DNA from: Bacillus sp. 1780r2a1
Lineage (GTDB): Bacteria; Bacillota; Bacilli; Bacillales; Bacillaceae_H
Direction of reading: 5' to 3'
NCBI GenBank assembly: GCA_024134725.1
Contig: CP099863.1
Span: 677,501 to 741,500 of the forward strand
Length of the DNA stretch: 64,000 nucleotides
Shown: positions 46,493 through 57,752 of the stretch, one piece after another
Layout: each line of letters begins with the position of its first letter
How positions within the stretch are numbered: position 1 is the first letter of the stretch
Made by a program: the position numbers and the translations under genes
Notes under the pieces: model-generated
What the model was told of the DNA's origin: nothing
The model's database searches: none
Seen by the model: only the letters and a program-made list of their open reading frames with translations

Positions 46493-47536
46493 ATGACACA
46501 GATTAACGTCGGTATTGTTGGAGCAACAGGTTATGGTGGCGCTGAACTAATTCGGTTGTTAGACGGTCATCCATATTTAAATATTCATTCAGTGTATTCA
46601 TCTTCACAGAATGATTTGCCAATATCTGAAGTGTACCCTCACTTATCACATTTTGCATATAAATTAAAAGAAATTAACCCTAAAGAAATGGCGGAAGAGC
46701 TTGAAATGGTTTTTACAGCAACCCCTTCAGGTGTATCGAGTAAGCTAGTTCCTACATTAATTAACGAAGGATTAAAAGTAATAGATCTCTCGGGAGACTT
46801 TCGATTAAAAGATGAAGAGCTATATGAAAAATGGTATAAAAAGCCTTCTGCTAGTTTGGAAGACTTAGAGAAGGCCGTTTATGGTTTGTCAGAATGGTTT
46901 GCAGATGAAGTATCATCCGCTGATTTCATTTCAAATCCGGGGTGTTATCCAACGGCGACGTTATTGGGGCTAGCACCGCTTGCTCAAGAAAAAATAGTGG
47001 TTTCTAATTCCATTATCGTTGATGCAAAGTCCGGTATTTCAGGAGCAGGTCGCGGATTATCTCAACTGGCACATTATGCTGAAATCAATGAAAATATGAA
47101 AATTTATAAAGTTAACAAGCATCAGCATATTCCTGAAATTGAATCAGTTTTATCACGATGGGATTCTGAAATTGGTAACGTAATGTTTAATACGCACCTT
47201 GTTCCGATGACGCGGGGGATTATGGCCACGATGTATGCAGAGTTAAAGGAAGAGAAGTCGATAGAAGAACTTCATGAGTTGTATGTGCAAGCGTATGAAG
47301 CAAAGCCTTTTGTTCGAGTGAGAAAGCTAGGAGAATTTCCGTCAACAAAAGAAGTGAGCGGATCAAACTATTGTGATATAGGCCTTGATTATGATGAGCG
47401 CACGAAAAGGATCACAATCGTCTCAGTGATTGATAATTTGATGAAGGGTGCAGCAGGGCAAGCGGTACATAATGCAAATATCATGCTGGGCTTTGAAGAG
47501 AACTTGGGTATTAACGGATTACCTGTCTATCCATGA
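46493..47536 (+). CDS. argC: N-acetyl-gamma-glutamyl-phosphate reductase ArgC
   Basis: A 347-aa NADPH-dependent reductase of arginine biosynthesis. GATGYGGAELIRLL (10-23) is the nucleotide-binding start, and the catalytic Cys151 is in SNPGCYPTA. It reduces acetylglutamyl phosphate made by ArgB. First gene of the argCJBD-carAB-argF operon, with AAAGGAG before the ATG and an ARG-box-controlled promoter. It overlaps the possible upstream start of argJ. Confidence 0.96.
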   Translation: MTQINVGIVGATGYGGAELIRLLDGHPYLNIHSVYSSSQNDLPISEVYPHLSHFAYKLKEINPKEMAEELEMVFTATPSGVSSKLVPTLINEGLKVIDLSGDFRLKDEELYEKWYKKPSASLEDLEKAVYGLSEWFADEVSSADFISNPGCYPTATLLGLAPLAQEKIVVSNSIIVDAKSGISGAGRGLSQLAHYAEINENMKIYKVNKHQHIPEIESVLSRWDSEIGNVMFNTHLVPMTRGIMATMYAELKEEKSIEELHELYVQAYEAKPFVRVRKLGEFPSTKEVSGSNYCDIGLDYDERTKRITIVSVIDNLMKGAAGQAVHNANIMLGFEENLGINGLPVYP

Positions 47537-47559
47537 TGAGCAGCGTAGGAGGGAATAAT

Positions 47560-48795
47560 GTGATTACAGCAAAAAAGAGTTTGGTAGATATTAAAAAAAT
47601 CGAGAATGGTACGATTGTTAGTCCAAAAGGATTTTCCGCTGCGGGAATTCATGCCGGACTTCGATATGAGAAAAAAGATATTGGCGTCATTATGAGCGAT
47701 GTGCCTGCTAACTGTGCGGCGGTTTATACGCTAAATACGTTTCAAGCAGCACCTTTATATGTGACAAAAGATAGCATCAGCCAAGAACAAAAGCTACAAG
47801 CTGTTGTTGTGAACAGCGCTTGTGCGAATGCTTGTACAGGTGAACAAGGGTTAAAAGACGCATACGAAATGCGGGATACAAGCGCCGAACAGTTTCAAAT
47901 ACCTGCTCATTATGTAGCCGTCGCTTCTACAGGTGTGATTGGTGAACTATTAAATATGAAGAAGATTAATGCAGGAATCAAGCAGCTTCAACCAGCAAAT
48001 ACAAAGGAAGGAGCAGAAGCTTTCCAAACGGCGATTTTAACAACTGACACAGTAATGAAAACTGCTTGCTACGAAGTGGTTGTCGATGGAAAAACCGTTA
48101 CGATTGGTGGAGCGGCGAAAGGATCAGGGATGATTCATCCGAATATGGCAACTATGCTTGGATTTGTCACGACAGATGCCAATATTGAATCAATAGTTTT
48201 ACAAGATGCCCTTCGATCTATTACGAATAAAAGCTTTAATCAGATTACGGTTGATGGAGATACATCCACAAATGATATGGTGTTAGTCCTTGCAAATGGA
48301 AAAGCTGAAAACGAAATGCTAACGGTAAATCACTCTGATTGGAACGCATTTTATGAGGCACTTCGACTTGTGTGTGAGGATCTTGCCAAGCAAATTGCTC
48401 GCGATGGAGAAGGTGCAACAAAGCTTATTGAAGTAAATGTTGAAGGTGCTGCTACAAATGAAGATGCCAATACAATTGCGAAGCAAATTGTTGGATCAAG
48501 CCTTGTTAAAACAGCTGTGTACGGAGCGGATGCAAACTGGGGAAGAATTATTTGCGCAGTTGGCTACAGCGGGGTCAAAATTAATCCAAATGATATAACG
48601 GTGGCGTTAGGTGACATCGTGATGTTGCAAAATAGTCAGCCTCAAGCTTTCGATGAAGAAGCGGCTAAGAACTATTTACAGCAGGAACATGTAGCTTTGA
48701 ATGTATTTCTTAATGAAGGAACAGCTAAAGGAAAAGCATGGGGTTGTGATTTAACTTATGATTACGTGAAAATTAATGCAAGTTACCGAACGTAA
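47560..48795 (+). CDS. argJ: Bifunctional ornithine acetyltransferase/N-acetylglutamate synthase ArgJ
   Basis: A 411-aa ArgJ precursor that recycles the acetyl group from acetylornithine to glutamate and can also use acetyl-CoA. The self-cleavage site is the Thr in HPNMATMLGF, giving alpha and beta chains. NGDTSTND-type loop (DGDTSTND) follows. I chose GTG at 47560 because AGGAGG lies eight bases before it; the ATG at 47533, overlapping the argC stop, has no ribosome site. Confidence 0.94.
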   Translation: MITAKKSLVDIKKIENGTIVSPKGFSAAGIHAGLRYEKKDIGVIMSDVPANCAAVYTLNTFQAAPLYVTKDSISQEQKLQAVVVNSACANACTGEQGLKDAYEMRDTSAEQFQIPAHYVAVASTGVIGELLNMKKINAGIKQLQPANTKEGAEAFQTAILTTDTVMKTACYEVVVDGKTVTIGGAAKGSGMIHPNMATMLGFVTTDANIESIVLQDALRSITNKSFNQITVDGDTSTNDMVLVLANGKAENEMLTVNHSDWNAFYEALRLVCEDLAKQIARDGEGATKLIEVNVEGAATNEDANTIAKQIVGSSLVKTAVYGADANWGRIICAVGYSGVKINPNDITVALGDIVMLQNSQPQAFDEEAAKNYLQQEHVALNVFLNEGTAKGKAWGCDLTYDYVKINASYRT

Positions 48796-48807
48796 GGAGA
48801 GAAGACG

Positions 48808-49632
48808 ATGTCGGATGCAAAAACAATTGTTATAAAGTGTGGAGGAAGCATCATTAATCAGTTAACAAATTCATTTTTTAGAGACTTAAAGAAGCTGATT
48901 GAGAGTGGCCATAACATTGTATTAGTACATGGTGGGGGGCCAGATATTGCGAATATGTTAGCAAAGCTTGATATTAAAGCAGAATTCGTAGATGGCTTAC
49001 GACGAACATCTAAAGAAGCTTTAGATGTGGTGACAATGGTGCTATCAGGAAAGGTTAACAAACAGCTTGTGCGTGATATTCAAATTCAAGGTCTTCAAGC
49101 AATTGGTTTGTCAGGGTGTGATGCTCAGCTTTTAGAAGCTGAAGCTATTGATTTTGAAAAATTAGGTTATGTTGGGGAAGTGGTTTCTGTCAATGAAAAC
49201 CTTTTAAAGCAGCTGATAGAAAAAAGCTACATCCCTGTTATTTCATCGATTGGTGTAAATAGTCAAGGTGAGATGTTTAATATTAATGCTGATGTAGCAG
49301 CAGGTTCAATTGCTAAGGCACTCGGAGCACAGAAGCTTATGTTTGTAACAGATGTGCAAGGAGTTTTAAAAGACCAGCAGTTGTTAACAGAGTTGACGGT
49401 AGAAGAAGTGAGCCAGCTAATCGAAGAGAAAACCATTTATGGAGGGATGATTCCTAAGGTTATGTCAGCAGTCAAAGCATTGTCTCCAACGCTACACGAG
49501 GTCAATATCATCAGTGGTATTAACGGCTTTTTAGATCAAAGTGGAAACTTAGTTGGAACTGCAATTAAACATATTATTAAAGGTGGAGAGGATAAAGATG
49601 AGCTCGTTATTTCCAACGTATCAACGTCTTGA
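48808..49632 (+). CDS. argB: Acetylglutamate kinase ArgB
   Basis: A 274-aa amino-acid kinase. KCGGSII (10-16) is the phosphate loop, VHGGGPDI (39-46) and [11 protein letters not shown] (about 172-182) bind substrate and nucleotide. It phosphorylates N-acetylglutamate. The C-terminus is about 15 residues longer than usual and runs 35 bases into argD; its last residues, [11 protein letters not shown], are encoded by the start of argD in another frame. AAGGAGAG precedes the ATG. Confidence 0.95.
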   Translation: MSDAKTIVIKCGGSIINQLTNSFFRDLKKLIESGHNIVLVHGGGPDIANMLAKLDIKAEFVDGLRRTSKEALDVVTMVLSGKVNKQLVRDIQIQGLQAIGLSGCDAQLLEAEAIDFEKLGYVGEVVSVNENLLKQLIEKSYIPVISSIGVNSQGEMFNINADVAAGSIAKALGAQKLMFVTDVQGVLKDQQLLTELTVEEVSQLIEEKTIYGGMIPKVMSAVKALSPTLHEVNIISGINGFLDQSGNLVGTAIKHIIKGGEDKDELVISNVSTS

Positions 49633-50752
49633 TATACATGTAAAAGAAGCGAATGGAACGTATTTAACGGATGAAAATAACCAAACATATTTAGATTTCA
49701 TTTCAGGAATTGCTGTATGTAACGTAGGGCATCGTCACCCTGAAGTTCAAAAAGCAGTAGAAGAACAGTTAAATAAAGTGTGGCATGTGTCTAATTTATT
49801 TCACCAATCCATCCAAGAAGAAGTAGCCAACTTACTTGTTGCTAATTCAAGCGGAGACGCAGTGTTCTTTTGCAATAGTGGAGCAGAAGCTAACGAAGCG
49901 GCTATTAAACTAGCAAGAAAGCATACCAAAAAGCATAAAATTATTACGTTTACGAAATCGTTCCATGGCCGTACGTTTGCAACGATGACGGCAACTGGGC
50001 AAGCAAAGATTCATGAAGGGTTTGGACCACTCGTTAATGAATTTGTTTATCTTCCTTATAATGATGTAGAAAGCGTAGAGGCAGAAATGGATGATACGGT
50101 AGCTGCAATTATGACTGAGGTTGTTCAAGGTGAAGGCGGAGTAGTGCCAGGAACAGAAAGTTTTTTAACAACTATTCAAAAGCTATGTCAGGAATACGGT
50201 GCGCTGTTTATTGTCGATGAAGTACAAACAGGAATTGGCCGAACAGGTAAACCATTTGCTTATCAGCACTTTAATTTATCGCCTGATATTATCACAGCTG
50301 CGAAAGGCTTAGGAAGCGGAATGCCTATTGGTGCAATGATTGGGAAAGGTCTTTTAAAGGAATCATTCGGACCTGGAACCCATGGTACGACATTTGGGGG
50401 GAATCCAATTGCCTTAGCATCGGCTAAAGCAACGCTGCAAATTATTTTTAATCAACAATTCTTAGAAGAAGTAAATGCCAAGTCAGCCACTTTCAAAAAA
50501 CAGCTAACCGTCATGTTAGAAAGCTATTCAATTGTGAAAGAAGTTCGTGCAAAAGGTTTTATGATTGGTATTGAGTGCGGGAAATATCAAGCCCAGTTAA
50601 TCACTGCTATGCGTGAAAAAGGACTGTTAGTGTTAGGTGCAGGTCCTCACGTAATACGTTTACTACCACCATTAACAGTTAGCAGTGAAGAGTTATCAGA
50701 AGCACTGACTGTTATTGAGCAAGTATTTCAAGAGCTTAAGATAACGATATAA
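49598..50752 (+). CDS. argD: Acetylornithine aminotransferase ArgD
   Basis: A 384-aa class III PLP aminotransferase: [35 protein letters not shown] with the PLP lysine, and [12 protein letters not shown]. It makes N-acetylornithine from acetylglutamate semialdehyde. It is a paralogue of RocD elsewhere in the window, told apart by its operon and the shorter N-terminus. The start at 49598 (MSSLFPTY) has GGTGGAGAGG upstream inside argB; a longer in-frame version was rejected. Confidence 0.95.
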   Translation: MSSLFPTYQRLDIHVKEANGTYLTDENNQTYLDFISGIAVCNVGHRHPEVQKAVEEQLNKVWHVSNLFHQSIQEEVANLLVANSSGDAVFFCNSGAEANEAAIKLARKHTKKHKIITFTKSFHGRTFATMTATGQAKIHEGFGPLVNEFVYLPYNDVESVEAEMDDTVAAIMTEVVQGEGGVVPGTESFLTTIQKLCQEYGALFIVDEVQTGIGRTGKPFAYQHFNLSPDIITAAKGLGSGMPIGAMIGKGLLKESFGPGTHGTTFGGNPIALASAKATLQIIFNQQFLEEVNAKSATFKKQLTVMLESYSIVKEVRAKGFMIGIECGKYQAQLITAMREKGLLVLGAGPHVIRLLPPLTVSSEELSEALTVIEQVFQELKITI

Positions 50753-50792
50753 ACAGTTATTTTTTTGAAAGTGATGTATAAAAATTCTTTAA

Positions 50793-50810
50793 AATAAATA
50801 ATTATTCGAA
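50793..50810. promoter_or_regulatory. Second ARG-box-like site, before carA
   Basis: AATAAATAATTATTCGAA agrees with WWTGAATWWWWATTCAWW at 16 of 18 positions, in the 70-base gap between argD and carA. TTGAAA (50765-50770) and TAAAAT (50790-50795) could be a weak internal promoter (19-base spacing) overlapped by it. Confidence 0.5.
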
Positions 50811-50822
50811 GAGGGATGCAAA

Positions 50823-51893
50823 ATGAATGGATATTTACATTTAGCAAACGGAGATTCATTTGAAGGTAGTATTGAAAATACTGCCTCTCACCAAGCAAGC
50901 GGAGAAATTGTCTTTTTTACAGGAATGACAGGCTATCAAGAAGTTGTGACGGATCCTTCTTATAAAGACCAAATTATTGTTTTTACCTATCCATTGATTG
51001 GAAATTATGGGATTAATGAGAAAGACTTTGAAAGTAAAAAGCCTCATGTAGCAGGCGTTGTCGTATACGAATGTTCCGATGAAGGATTCCATTATGAAGC
51101 GATGTATAGCTTTAAGCAATATTTAAAAAAGTGGAATATTCCTCTTATCACACATGTGGATACGAGAGCGGTCGTTAAACGAATTCGAAAAGAGGGAACA
51201 ATGCAAGCAGCCTTTTCCGCTTCTGCTCAAGGTAACGTAGTAACGGACTCTGAACCATACGTGGTTAAGCAAGTATCAACGAAAGAGGTTGTATCACACG
51301 CTGGAGATAAACAACATATTGTACTAATGGATTTTGGTTATAAAAAATCAATTTTACAAGAGCTATTAAATCGCAACTGCCAAGTGACGGTGGTTCCTTA
51401 CTCGACTTCACTTGAAGAAATTAAAGCGTTAAAGCCAGATGGGATTGTTCTATCAAACGGACCGGGAGACCCAATGCAAGTAGCAGATCAATTATCAGAA
51501 ATCAAAGCAATTATCAGTAAATATCCAACGCTTGGAATTTGCTTTGGTCATCAGTTAATCGGGTTAGCATTCGGTGCAAAAACCAAGAAATTAATGTTCG
51601 GTCATCGTGGAGCAAATCAGCCGGTTATTGATTTATTTACAAATAAAGTATGTATGACATCACAAAACCATAGCTATGTGGTAGATGAAGTGACAGTCGA
51701 GCAAACGCCTCTTAAAGTACGATTTAAAAATGTTAATGATCAGTCAGTTGAAGGTCTTGTACATGAGCAACTTCCGGTGTTATCGGTACAGTATCACCCA
51801 GAAGCACATCCAGGACCAAGTGATAGCACATATATCTTTGATGAATTTATGAAGCAAGTACAGCAAGTTGGGAGCGAAAAAGTATATGCCTAA
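50823..51893 (+). CDS. carA: Carbamoyl-phosphate synthase small chain, arginine-specific (CarA)
   Basis: A 356-aa glutaminase subunit. The N-terminal half has GEIVFFTGMTGYQEVVTDPSY, and the class I glutaminase has the nucleophile Cys240 in LGICFGHQL and the His-Glu pair in YHPEAHPGPSD. It feeds ammonia to CarB. The arginine operon position shows it is the arginine-dedicated copy, separate from a pyrimidine copy expected elsewhere. GAAGAGGG precedes the ATG. It overlaps carB by eight bases. Confidence 0.95.
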   Translation: MNGYLHLANGDSFEGSIENTASHQASGEIVFFTGMTGYQEVVTDPSYKDQIIVFTYPLIGNYGINEKDFESKKPHVAGVVVYECSDEGFHYEAMYSFKQYLKKWNIPLITHVDTRAVVKRIRKEGTMQAAFSASAQGNVVTDSEPYVVKQVSTKEVVSHAGDKQHIVLMDFGYKKSILQELLNRNCQVTVVPYSTSLEEIKALKPDGIVLSNGPGDPMQVADQLSEIKAIISKYPTLGICFGHQLIGLAFGAKTKKLMFGHRGANQPVIDLFTNKVCMTSQNHSYVVDEVTVEQTPLKVRFKNVNDQSVEGLVHEQLPVLSVQYHPEAHPGPSDSTYIFDEFMKQVQQVGSEKVYA

Positions 51894-54800
51894 AGATAAA
51901 ACACTACAAACCATTTTAGTTATTGGCTCTGGTCCAATTGTGATTGGGCAAGCAGCCGAATTTGATTATTCAGGTACACAGGCGTGTCTTTCACTGAAAG
52001 AAGAAGGATATGAAGTCATTTTAATTAACAACAATCCGGCTACAATTATGACGGATACACATATAGCTGATCGTATTTATTTTGAGCCACTTACGGTTGA
52101 TTCTGTTGAAAAAGTTATTGCAAAAGAAAAGCCTGATGGCCTTTTAGCAACGCTAGGAGGACAAACGGGACTGAATTTAGCATTAGAGCTACACGAACAT
52201 CAAATTTTAGAAAAATACGGCGTGAAGCTGCTAGGTACACCAATTGAATCCATTAAGCAAGGAGAAAGTCGTGAAGAGTTTCGTGCCCTCATGCAGGAAT
52301 TAAATGAGCCAGTTCCTGAAAGTGAAGTTGTAACTGAAGTTGAGCAAGCGTTAACGTTTGCGAAAGAAATTGGTTTTCCGGTTATTGTTCGACCAGCTTA
52401 CACTCTCGGTGGAACGGGTGGAGGAATTGCACATTCATTAGAAGAGCTTGAAAAGCTTGCCACATCAGGCCTTCGAGAAAGTGCTATTCATCAATGTTTA
52501 ATTGAGAAAAGCATCGCAGGATTTAAAGAAGTAGAGTACGAAGTTATGCGTGATGTTAACGGAACGTGCATTACGATTTGTAACATGGAAAACATTGATC
52601 CAGTTGGTGTACATACAGGAGATTCTGTTGTAGTCGCACCTTCACAAACATTAACAGACGTTGAGTATCAGATGCTGCGATCATCATCAATTAAAATTAT
52701 CTCGGCTCTCGGTATTATTGGTGGTTGTAATATCCAATTTGCACTTGATCCTAACAGCAAACAATATTATCTAATTGAGGTCAATCCCCGCGTCAGTCGT
52801 TCGTCTGCTTTGGCATCAAAAGCAACGGGATATCCAATCGCAAAGATTGCAGCAAAACTATCGGTCGGGTATAACCTTCATGAGCTATTAAATCCTGTTA
52901 CAGGAGATACGTATGCTAGCTTTGAACCAGCGTTAGACTATGTGGTTGTGAAGTTTCCTAGATGGCCCTTTGATAAATTTTTCTATGCAGAAAGAACGCT
53001 AGGAACGCAGATGAAAGCAACTGGTGAAGTGATGGCCATTGACCGCACCTTTACAAGAAGCTTCCAAAAAGCATTATCATCTCTTGAAATTGATTTAAAT
53101 GGACTAGAAGTAGAAGAACTACAGGCTTTATCTTTAGATGCTTTATTTGATAAGCTAGCAGACCAAAGCGATGAGCGTATCTTTATCATTTTAGAATTGT
53201 TGCGTCGTGATGTGACAACAGCAGAAATTCATGAAAAGACGAAAATTGACTACTTCTACTTAAATCATTTCAGTCATTTAATTGATCAAGAACAAGAATT
53301 AAAGAACGTTAATTTTGATTCAATTGATAAAGAAGCACTAAAGCATGCAAAAGAACATGGCTTTACGGATGCATATTTAGCTTCTATTTGGAATGTGTCA
53401 GAGCTGCAGGTGCGCGCTAAGCGTAAAGATTTAAAGATTTATCCAAGCTATAAAATGGTTGACACGTGCGCAGCAGAATTTGAATCATCCACTGCATATT
53501 TTTATTCTAGCTACTATGGAGAAAACGAAATTGAACCGTCTTCAAATAAAAAAGTAGCAATTATTGGATCTGGTCCGATTCGAATTGGGCAAGGTGTAGA
53601 ATTTGACTACAGTTCAGTACACGGTGTGTGGGCGCTTGAAAAGGCGGGTTATGAAACCATTTTGATTAACAATAATCCGGAAACGGTTAGCACAGACTTT
53701 GAGGTAGCAGATCGTCTCTATTTCGAACCAGTTACGGTTGAAGATGTCTTAAATGTCTTAGAAGCAGAAAACGTAAATGATGTTATTGTTCAATACGGTG
53801 GACAAACGGCTATTTCATTAGTTAAAGGTCTTGAAGAGGCAGGAGTTAACTTGCTAGGTATTACGAATAGCATGATAGACGCCTTAGAAGATCGCGAGCA
53901 GTTTTATCAGCTGTTAGACGATTGTGACATTCCACATATTCCTGGTGAGATGGCAGATAGTGAGCAACAGCTGGTTACAAAGGCAAAAGAAATGGGCTTT
54001 CCACTATTAATTCGTCCTTCTTACGTTATTGGAGGGAAAGGAATGCTTACGCTTCAAAATGAACAGGAACTCATGGATTGTTTATCATCGATTAAATCAT
54101 CACATTTCCCAATGCTGCTTGATGCTTACTATCCTGGGCAAGAAGCTGAAGTGGATGTCGTTTGCGACGGAAAAGACGTTTTAATTCCAACGATCGTTGA
54201 GCATGTTGAAAAAGCAGGTGTTCACTCTGGTGACAGCTATGCGCTTTTACCAGCCCAAAGTGTAACGAACGCTCATAAACAACAAATGGTTTTATATGCT
54301 CAAAAAATTGTTCAAAAGCTTAACTATAAAGGGATTATGAATATTCAATATGTAATCTATAACGATGAAGTATACGTTTTAGAGGTAAACCCTCGTGCAA
54401 GTCGTACAGTTCCTGTTGTAAGTAAAGTATGTGATGTTCCGCTTATTTCGCTATCAACGCAAGTATTGCTCGGGAAATCTTTGTCGGAAATGAGCGAACA
54501 AACAGGTTTATTGCCAGACCCAGCATACGTAACAGTAAAGTTTCCTGTCTTCTCGACAAGTAAATTATCAGGAGTAGATCCACTTGTTGGACCAGAAATG
54601 AAATCAACAGGAGAAGGAATTGCGATTGCTTCTACAATCGAGGAAGCGTCTAAGAAAGTATTTCATCAGTATGCAACGTCTAAAAAAGAAGCAGTTGAAA
54701 TCTATATCGATGCAGTAGAAGTACCAGAAAAATTAAAAGTAGCGATTACTCAGGCTGGTTTGAAACTTGTAGATACGAAAGATCTACAAGCTTGGACAAA

Positions 54801-55002
54801 AAGCAAAGAAGCATTACTATTTGTAAGTTTTGATTCTGCAAAGAAAGATAATCGTATGCTTGCATTAAAGCACGGTCTGCTAGTATTAACAGAACTAGAA
54901 ACGTTCGAACTGTTCTTACAGTCATATCATGTAAGTGAGTATAGCGTATCGTCATTACAAGAGTGGTTTCAACATAATGAAAAGGAAGTGACAATCTCAT
55001 GA
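51886..55002 (+). CDS. carB: Carbamoyl-phosphate synthase large chain, arginine-specific (CarB)
   Basis: A 1038-aa synthase built of two homologous ATP-grasp halves: [19 protein letters not shown] (first) and [17 protein letters not shown] (second) mark each start. [12 protein letters not shown] and [11 protein letters not shown] are the two glycine loops. The C-terminal allosteric domain is short compared with the pyrimidine enzyme, as in B. subtilis arginine-type CarB. It uses bicarbonate, ammonia and two ATP. The ATG at 51886 lies within the end of carA. Confidence 0.95.
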   Translation: MPKDKTLQTILVIGSGPIVIGQAAEFDYSGTQACLSLKEEGYEVILINNNPATIMTDTHIADRIYFEPLTVDSVEKVIAKEKPDGLLATLGGQTGLNLALELHEHQILEKYGVKLLGTPIESIKQGESREEFRALMQELNEPVPESEVVTEVEQALTFAKEIGFPVIVRPAYTLGGTGGGIAHSLEELEKLATSGLRESAIHQCLIEKSIAGFKEVEYEVMRDVNGTCITICNMENIDPVGVHTGDSVVVAPSQTLTDVEYQMLRSSSIKIISALGIIGGCNIQFALDPNSKQYYLIEVNPRVSRSSALASKATGYPIAKIAAKLSVGYNLHELLNPVTGDTYASFEPALDYVVVKFPRWPFDKFFYAERTLGTQMKATGEVMAIDRTFTRSFQKALSSLEIDLNGLEVEELQALSLDALFDKLADQSDERIFIILELLRRDVTTAEIHEKTKIDYFYLNHFSHLIDQEQELKNVNFDSIDKEALKHAKEHGFTDAYLASIWNVSELQVRAKRKDLKIYPSYKMVDTCAAEFESSTAYFYSSYYGENEIEPSSNKKVAIIGSGPIRIGQGVEFDYSSVHGVWALEKAGYETILINNNPETVSTDFEVADRLYFEPVTVEDVLNVLEAENVNDVIVQYGGQTAISLVKGLEEAGVNLLGITNSMIDALEDREQFYQLLDDCDIPHIPGEMADSEQQLVTKAKEMGFPLLIRPSYVIGGKGMLTLQNEQELMDCLSSIKSSHFPMLLDAYYPGQEAEVDVVCDGKDVLIPTIVEHVEKAGVHSGDSYALLPAQSVTNAHKQQMVLYAQKIVQKLNYKGIMNIQYVIYNDEVYVLEVNPRASRTVPVVSKVCDVPLISLSTQVLLGKSLSEMSEQTGLLPDPAYVTVKFPVFSTSKLSGVDPLVGPEMKSTGEGIAIASTIEEASKKVFHQYATSKKEAVEIYIDAVEVPEKLKVAITQAGLKLVDTKDLQAWTKSKEALLFVSFDSAKKDNRMLALKHGLLVLTELETFELFLQSYHVSEYSVSSLQEWFQHNEKEVTIS

Positions 55003-55949
55003 GTACTGTATCAGCATCTGCAAATTTAAAAGGTAAAGATTTGCTGACATTAAAAGATTTAACACCAGAAGATATTATGTTTTTACTAGAAAGTGCTATT
55101 AGCTTAAAAGAAAAGCATAAAAATGGAGAAATCGTTAAAACGCTTGAAGGAAAAACTTTAGGCATGATCTTTGAAAAGTCTTCAACAAGAACGCGAGTAT
55201 CGTTTGAAGCAGGTATGCTTCAGTTAGGCGGAAATGCACTGTTTTTAAGCAGTCAAGACCTTCAAATTGGTCGTGGTGAAACTATCGGTGATACGGCTCA
55301 AGTGCTGTCTCAGTTTATCGATGCAATTATGATTCGTACGTTTGAACATTCTAAAATAGAAGAGCTGGCGGAATACGCATCTATCCCAGTAATTAATGGC
55401 TTGACGGATGATTATCATCCGTGCCAAGCACTAGCAGATTTGCTCACAATTTATGAGCATAAACAAACGTTCCGCGGCTTAAAGTTAGCTTACGTAGGTG
55501 ACGGAAATAATGTAGCTCATTCGTTAATGATTGCATGTGCAAAAATGGGGATTGATTGTTCAATTGGTTGTCCTTCTGGCTATGAACCAAAGGCATTTGT
55601 AACGGAATATGCAAAAAAAGTTGCAAACGAAACTGGAGCAACCATTACTATTACAGAAGATCCTGTTGAAGCCGTTCAAAATGCTGATGCAATCTATGCA
55701 GATGTATGGACGAGTATGGGACAGGAAGAAGAAGCGAAAAAGCGTTTAGAAGTATTTGCTTCGTATCAAGTAAACGATGAACTTGTTCAACATGCCAAGT
55801 CAGATTATCTGTTTTTACACTGTTTACCTGCACATCGTGAAGAAGAAGTAACGGCGAGCATTATTGATGGGCCAAACTCTGTTGTGTTCCAGCAAGCTGG
55901 AAATCGCATGCATGTACAAAAAGCCTTGCTACAAGCAATCTTAGCTTAA
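54999..55949 (+). CDS. argF: Ornithine carbamoyltransferase ArgF
   Basis: A 316-aa transcarbamylase that makes citrulline. STRTRVSFE (carbamoyl phosphate loop, about 57-65), [11 protein letters not shown], and the catalytic [11 protein letters not shown] are present. The start overlaps the carB stop by ATGA. It is the last gene of the operon; argG and argH are not in the window. A repeat element with a terminator-like hairpin follows. Confidence 0.96.
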   Translation: MSTVSASANLKGKDLLTLKDLTPEDIMFLLESAISLKEKHKNGEIVKTLEGKTLGMIFEKSSTRTRVSFEAGMLQLGGNALFLSSQDLQIGRGETIGDTAQVLSQFIDAIMIRTFEHSKIEELAEYASIPVINGLTDDYHPCQALADLLTIYEHKQTFRGLKLAYVGDGNNVAHSLMIACAKMGIDCSIGCPSGYEPKAFVTEYAKKVANETGATITITEDPVEAVQNADAIYADVWTSMGQEEEAKKRLEVFASYQVNDELVQHAKSDYLFLHCLPAHREEEVTASIIDGPNSVVFQQAGNRMHVQKALLQAILA

Positions 55950-55963
55950 TGATGGTATAAAAA

Positions 55964-56083
55964 GGCCGTGACATAAGGGTTTTAATTGATGAAATATCCG
56001 AACTATTAAAAGTTAATTACTTTTGGTAGCTCGGATATTTTTTGGTAGAACGAAAAATTATTAACAACTAGTGGAGCACAATG
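55964..56083 (+). repeat. Dispersed hairpin repeat, copy A (after argF)
   Basis: The element runs from GGCCGTGACATAA through a long hairpin to AACTAGTGGAGCACAATG. AAATATCCGA (55992-56001) pairs with TCGGATATTT (56031-56040), and the inner arms CTATTAAAAG and CTTTTGGTAG also pair; six T follow. It shares the GACATAA, ATATCCGAAC, CGGATATT, AACTAGTG and GGAGC blocks with copy B at 63289-63405. The hairpin and T run probably end the arg operon transcript. Confidence 0.75.
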
Positions 56084-56262
56084 GAAGGAACGTGGTTTTT
56101 TTAACCTAACTAGTCTAGAAACGTCATGATTCGTCTTTAAGGTGGAATTAGTTCGTTAGATCCAAGCCTGTTGTCTATATGTTTCTTTCATATCGGGTTT
56201 AATTTGTACATTCCAGGGGAACACCATAAACATATTAAGCAGAACGAAAGGTGAGGACATCT
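56084..56262. other. Leader region of yhfK
   Basis: AT-rich sequence between repeat copy A and the yhfK start. It has a second actagt (56109-56114) and no coding frame or clear promoter that I could support. Confidence 0.45.
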
Positions 56263-56907
56263 ATGAAAGTTTTAGTAGTAGGAGCAAATGGAACAACGGG
56301 TAAACAGGTAGTGGAATTATTAGCTAACTCCAGTCAACATCAACCATATGCCATGATACGTAAAGAAGAGCAAAAGAAAGCTTTTGAACAGCAAAATGTA
56401 GATGTGATACTAGCGGATTTAGAAAAAGATGTATCAGAAGCGGTTAAAGGAATGGATGCTGTCATCTTTGCAGCGGGTTCTGGTGGTCACACTGGAGATG
56501 ATAAGACAATTGCTGTGGATCAAAATGGAGCGAAGAATGTCATTGATGCGGCCAAAAAAGCAGGAGTGAAGCGCTTTGTTATGTTAAGTTCAATGGGAAC
56601 AGACGCGCCTGAGCAAGGCCCAGAGGGGCTTCAACTTTATCTTCGTGCTAAAGCAATTGCTGATGAATACTTAAAGCAATCAAATTTAGCGTATACAATT
56701 GTTCGCCCAGGAAGTTTATCCGATGATCAAGCCACTGGAAAAATTGATGTGAACACAGACATTGCGGACAAATCTGCAACAATTCCTCGAGCAGACGTAG
56801 CAAAAGCACTGGTAGCAAGCTTAGATGAGGAAACAACAATTGGAAAAACGTTTGAAATACTAAGCGGAAAAACAGAAATTGAACAAGCGATTCAATTTGC
56901 TCATTAA
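56263..56907 (+). CDS. yhfK: Atypical SDR, NAD(P)-binding protein YhfK type
   Basis: A 214-aa protein beginning MKVLVVGANGTTGKQVVELL, with the GxxGxxG motif of atypical SDR/NmrA-like proteins, AGSGGHTGDD, and the SSMGTDAPEQGPEGLQLYLRAK region with the YxxxK-like catalytic element. The length equals B. subtilis YhfK. The substrate is unknown; relatives act as flavin or biliverdin-type reductases or as redox sensors. The ATG at 56263 has AAAGGTGAGG upstream. Confidence 0.87.
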   Translation: MKVLVVGANGTTGKQVVELLANSSQHQPYAMIRKEEQKKAFEQQNVDVILADLEKDVSEAVKGMDAVIFAAGSGGHTGDDKTIAVDQNGAKNVIDAAKKAGVKRFVMLSSMGTDAPEQGPEGLQLYLRAKAIADEYLKQSNLAYTIVRPGSLSDDQATGKIDVNTDIADKSATIPRADVAKALVASLDEETTIGKTFEILSGKTEIEQAIQFAH

Positions 56908-56942
56908 AAAAATGCGGATGGTTTTCCATCCGCATTTTTTTA
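56906..56942. terminator. Bidirectional terminator between yhfK and uppP
   Basis: AAAAAATGCGGATGG and CCATCCGCATTTTTT form a 15-base perfect stem around TTTT. Confidence 0.95.
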
Positions 56943-57752
56943 AAGAAAAATAACCACTAATGCACCGACAATAAAACAATAAAAAGCAAAATATTTTAAG
57001 TTTCCTCGCGCCATAATACCCATAAACCACTTTAATGAGAAATAAGAAGCAATTAATGAAGCAAAGAAAGCTACTGTATAGGGTAATAATAGCTCAGAAA
57101 AGTTTGGATCATTTAAGATGTCGCTAATCCCTAATACTGTTACACCTAAGCTTACGGGAATGTAAAGTAAGAATGAGAAACGAAGAGCCGTTTCTTGTTT
57201 TGTTCCGCGTAGCATAGCAGCAACAATAGTTGCTCCTGAGCGACTAATTCCAGGGATAAGTGCTACAGCTTGCGCTAGTCCAATAATAATAGCGTCTTTT
57301 ACAGAAAGCGCTGCGTCATTTTTTCGTCCTCGAAGGTTACGAATAATCCAAAGGGCAATACCCGTAGCAATTAAAGCAAAACCAAGTACTTTCAACGATT
57401 TTAGATTTGCTTCAATCACATCACCAAAAAGTACTCCAATAATACCGGCCGGAATTGTTCCGATGATTAAGTAAATGATAAATTGAAAATCAGATTTTGC
57501 GTCTTGATCCTTTGTTTTTAAGAACTTAAGACCATTTACAATAAGTCGAAGAATATCTTCACGATAAATAATAAGTACTGCAATCAAAGAAGCTGTATTT
57601 ACTAAAATTTCGAAACTGAGGCCTTCAATATTTAAACCAAATAAATGTTGAGCAAGTACAATATGTCCGCTAGACGAGACGGGAATCGGTTCTGTAATCC
57701 CTTGGAAAAGGCCTAAAAATAAATACTTCAAAAGCAAATAAAATTGTTCCAT
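56940..57752 (-). CDS. uppP: Undecaprenyl-diphosphatase UppP (BacA)
   Basis: A 270-aa membrane phosphatase with about eight transmembrane segments. It recycles the undecaprenyl carrier for peptidoglycan and teichoic acid synthesis and confers bacitracin tolerance. Motif 1 is [13 protein letters not shown] (18-30), with Glu21 and Ser27 region typical, and motif 2 is [10 protein letters not shown]. Proline at position 22 in place of the usual Phe/Trp is a small deviation. AAAGGA precedes the ATG at 57752. Confidence 0.94.
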   Translation of the reverse strand: MEQFYLLLKYLFLGLFQGITEPIPVSSSGHIVLAQHLFGLNIEGLSFEILVNTASLIAVLIIYREDILRLIVNGLKFLKTKDQDAKSDFQFIIYLIIGTIPAGIIGVLFGDVIEANLKSLKVLGFALIATGIALWIIRNLRGRKNDAALSVKDAIIIGLAQAVALIPGISRSGATIVAAMLRGTKQETALRFSFLLYIPVSLGVTVLGISDILNDPNFSELLLPYTVAFFASLIASYFSLKWFMGIMARGNLKYFAFYCFIVGALVVIFL

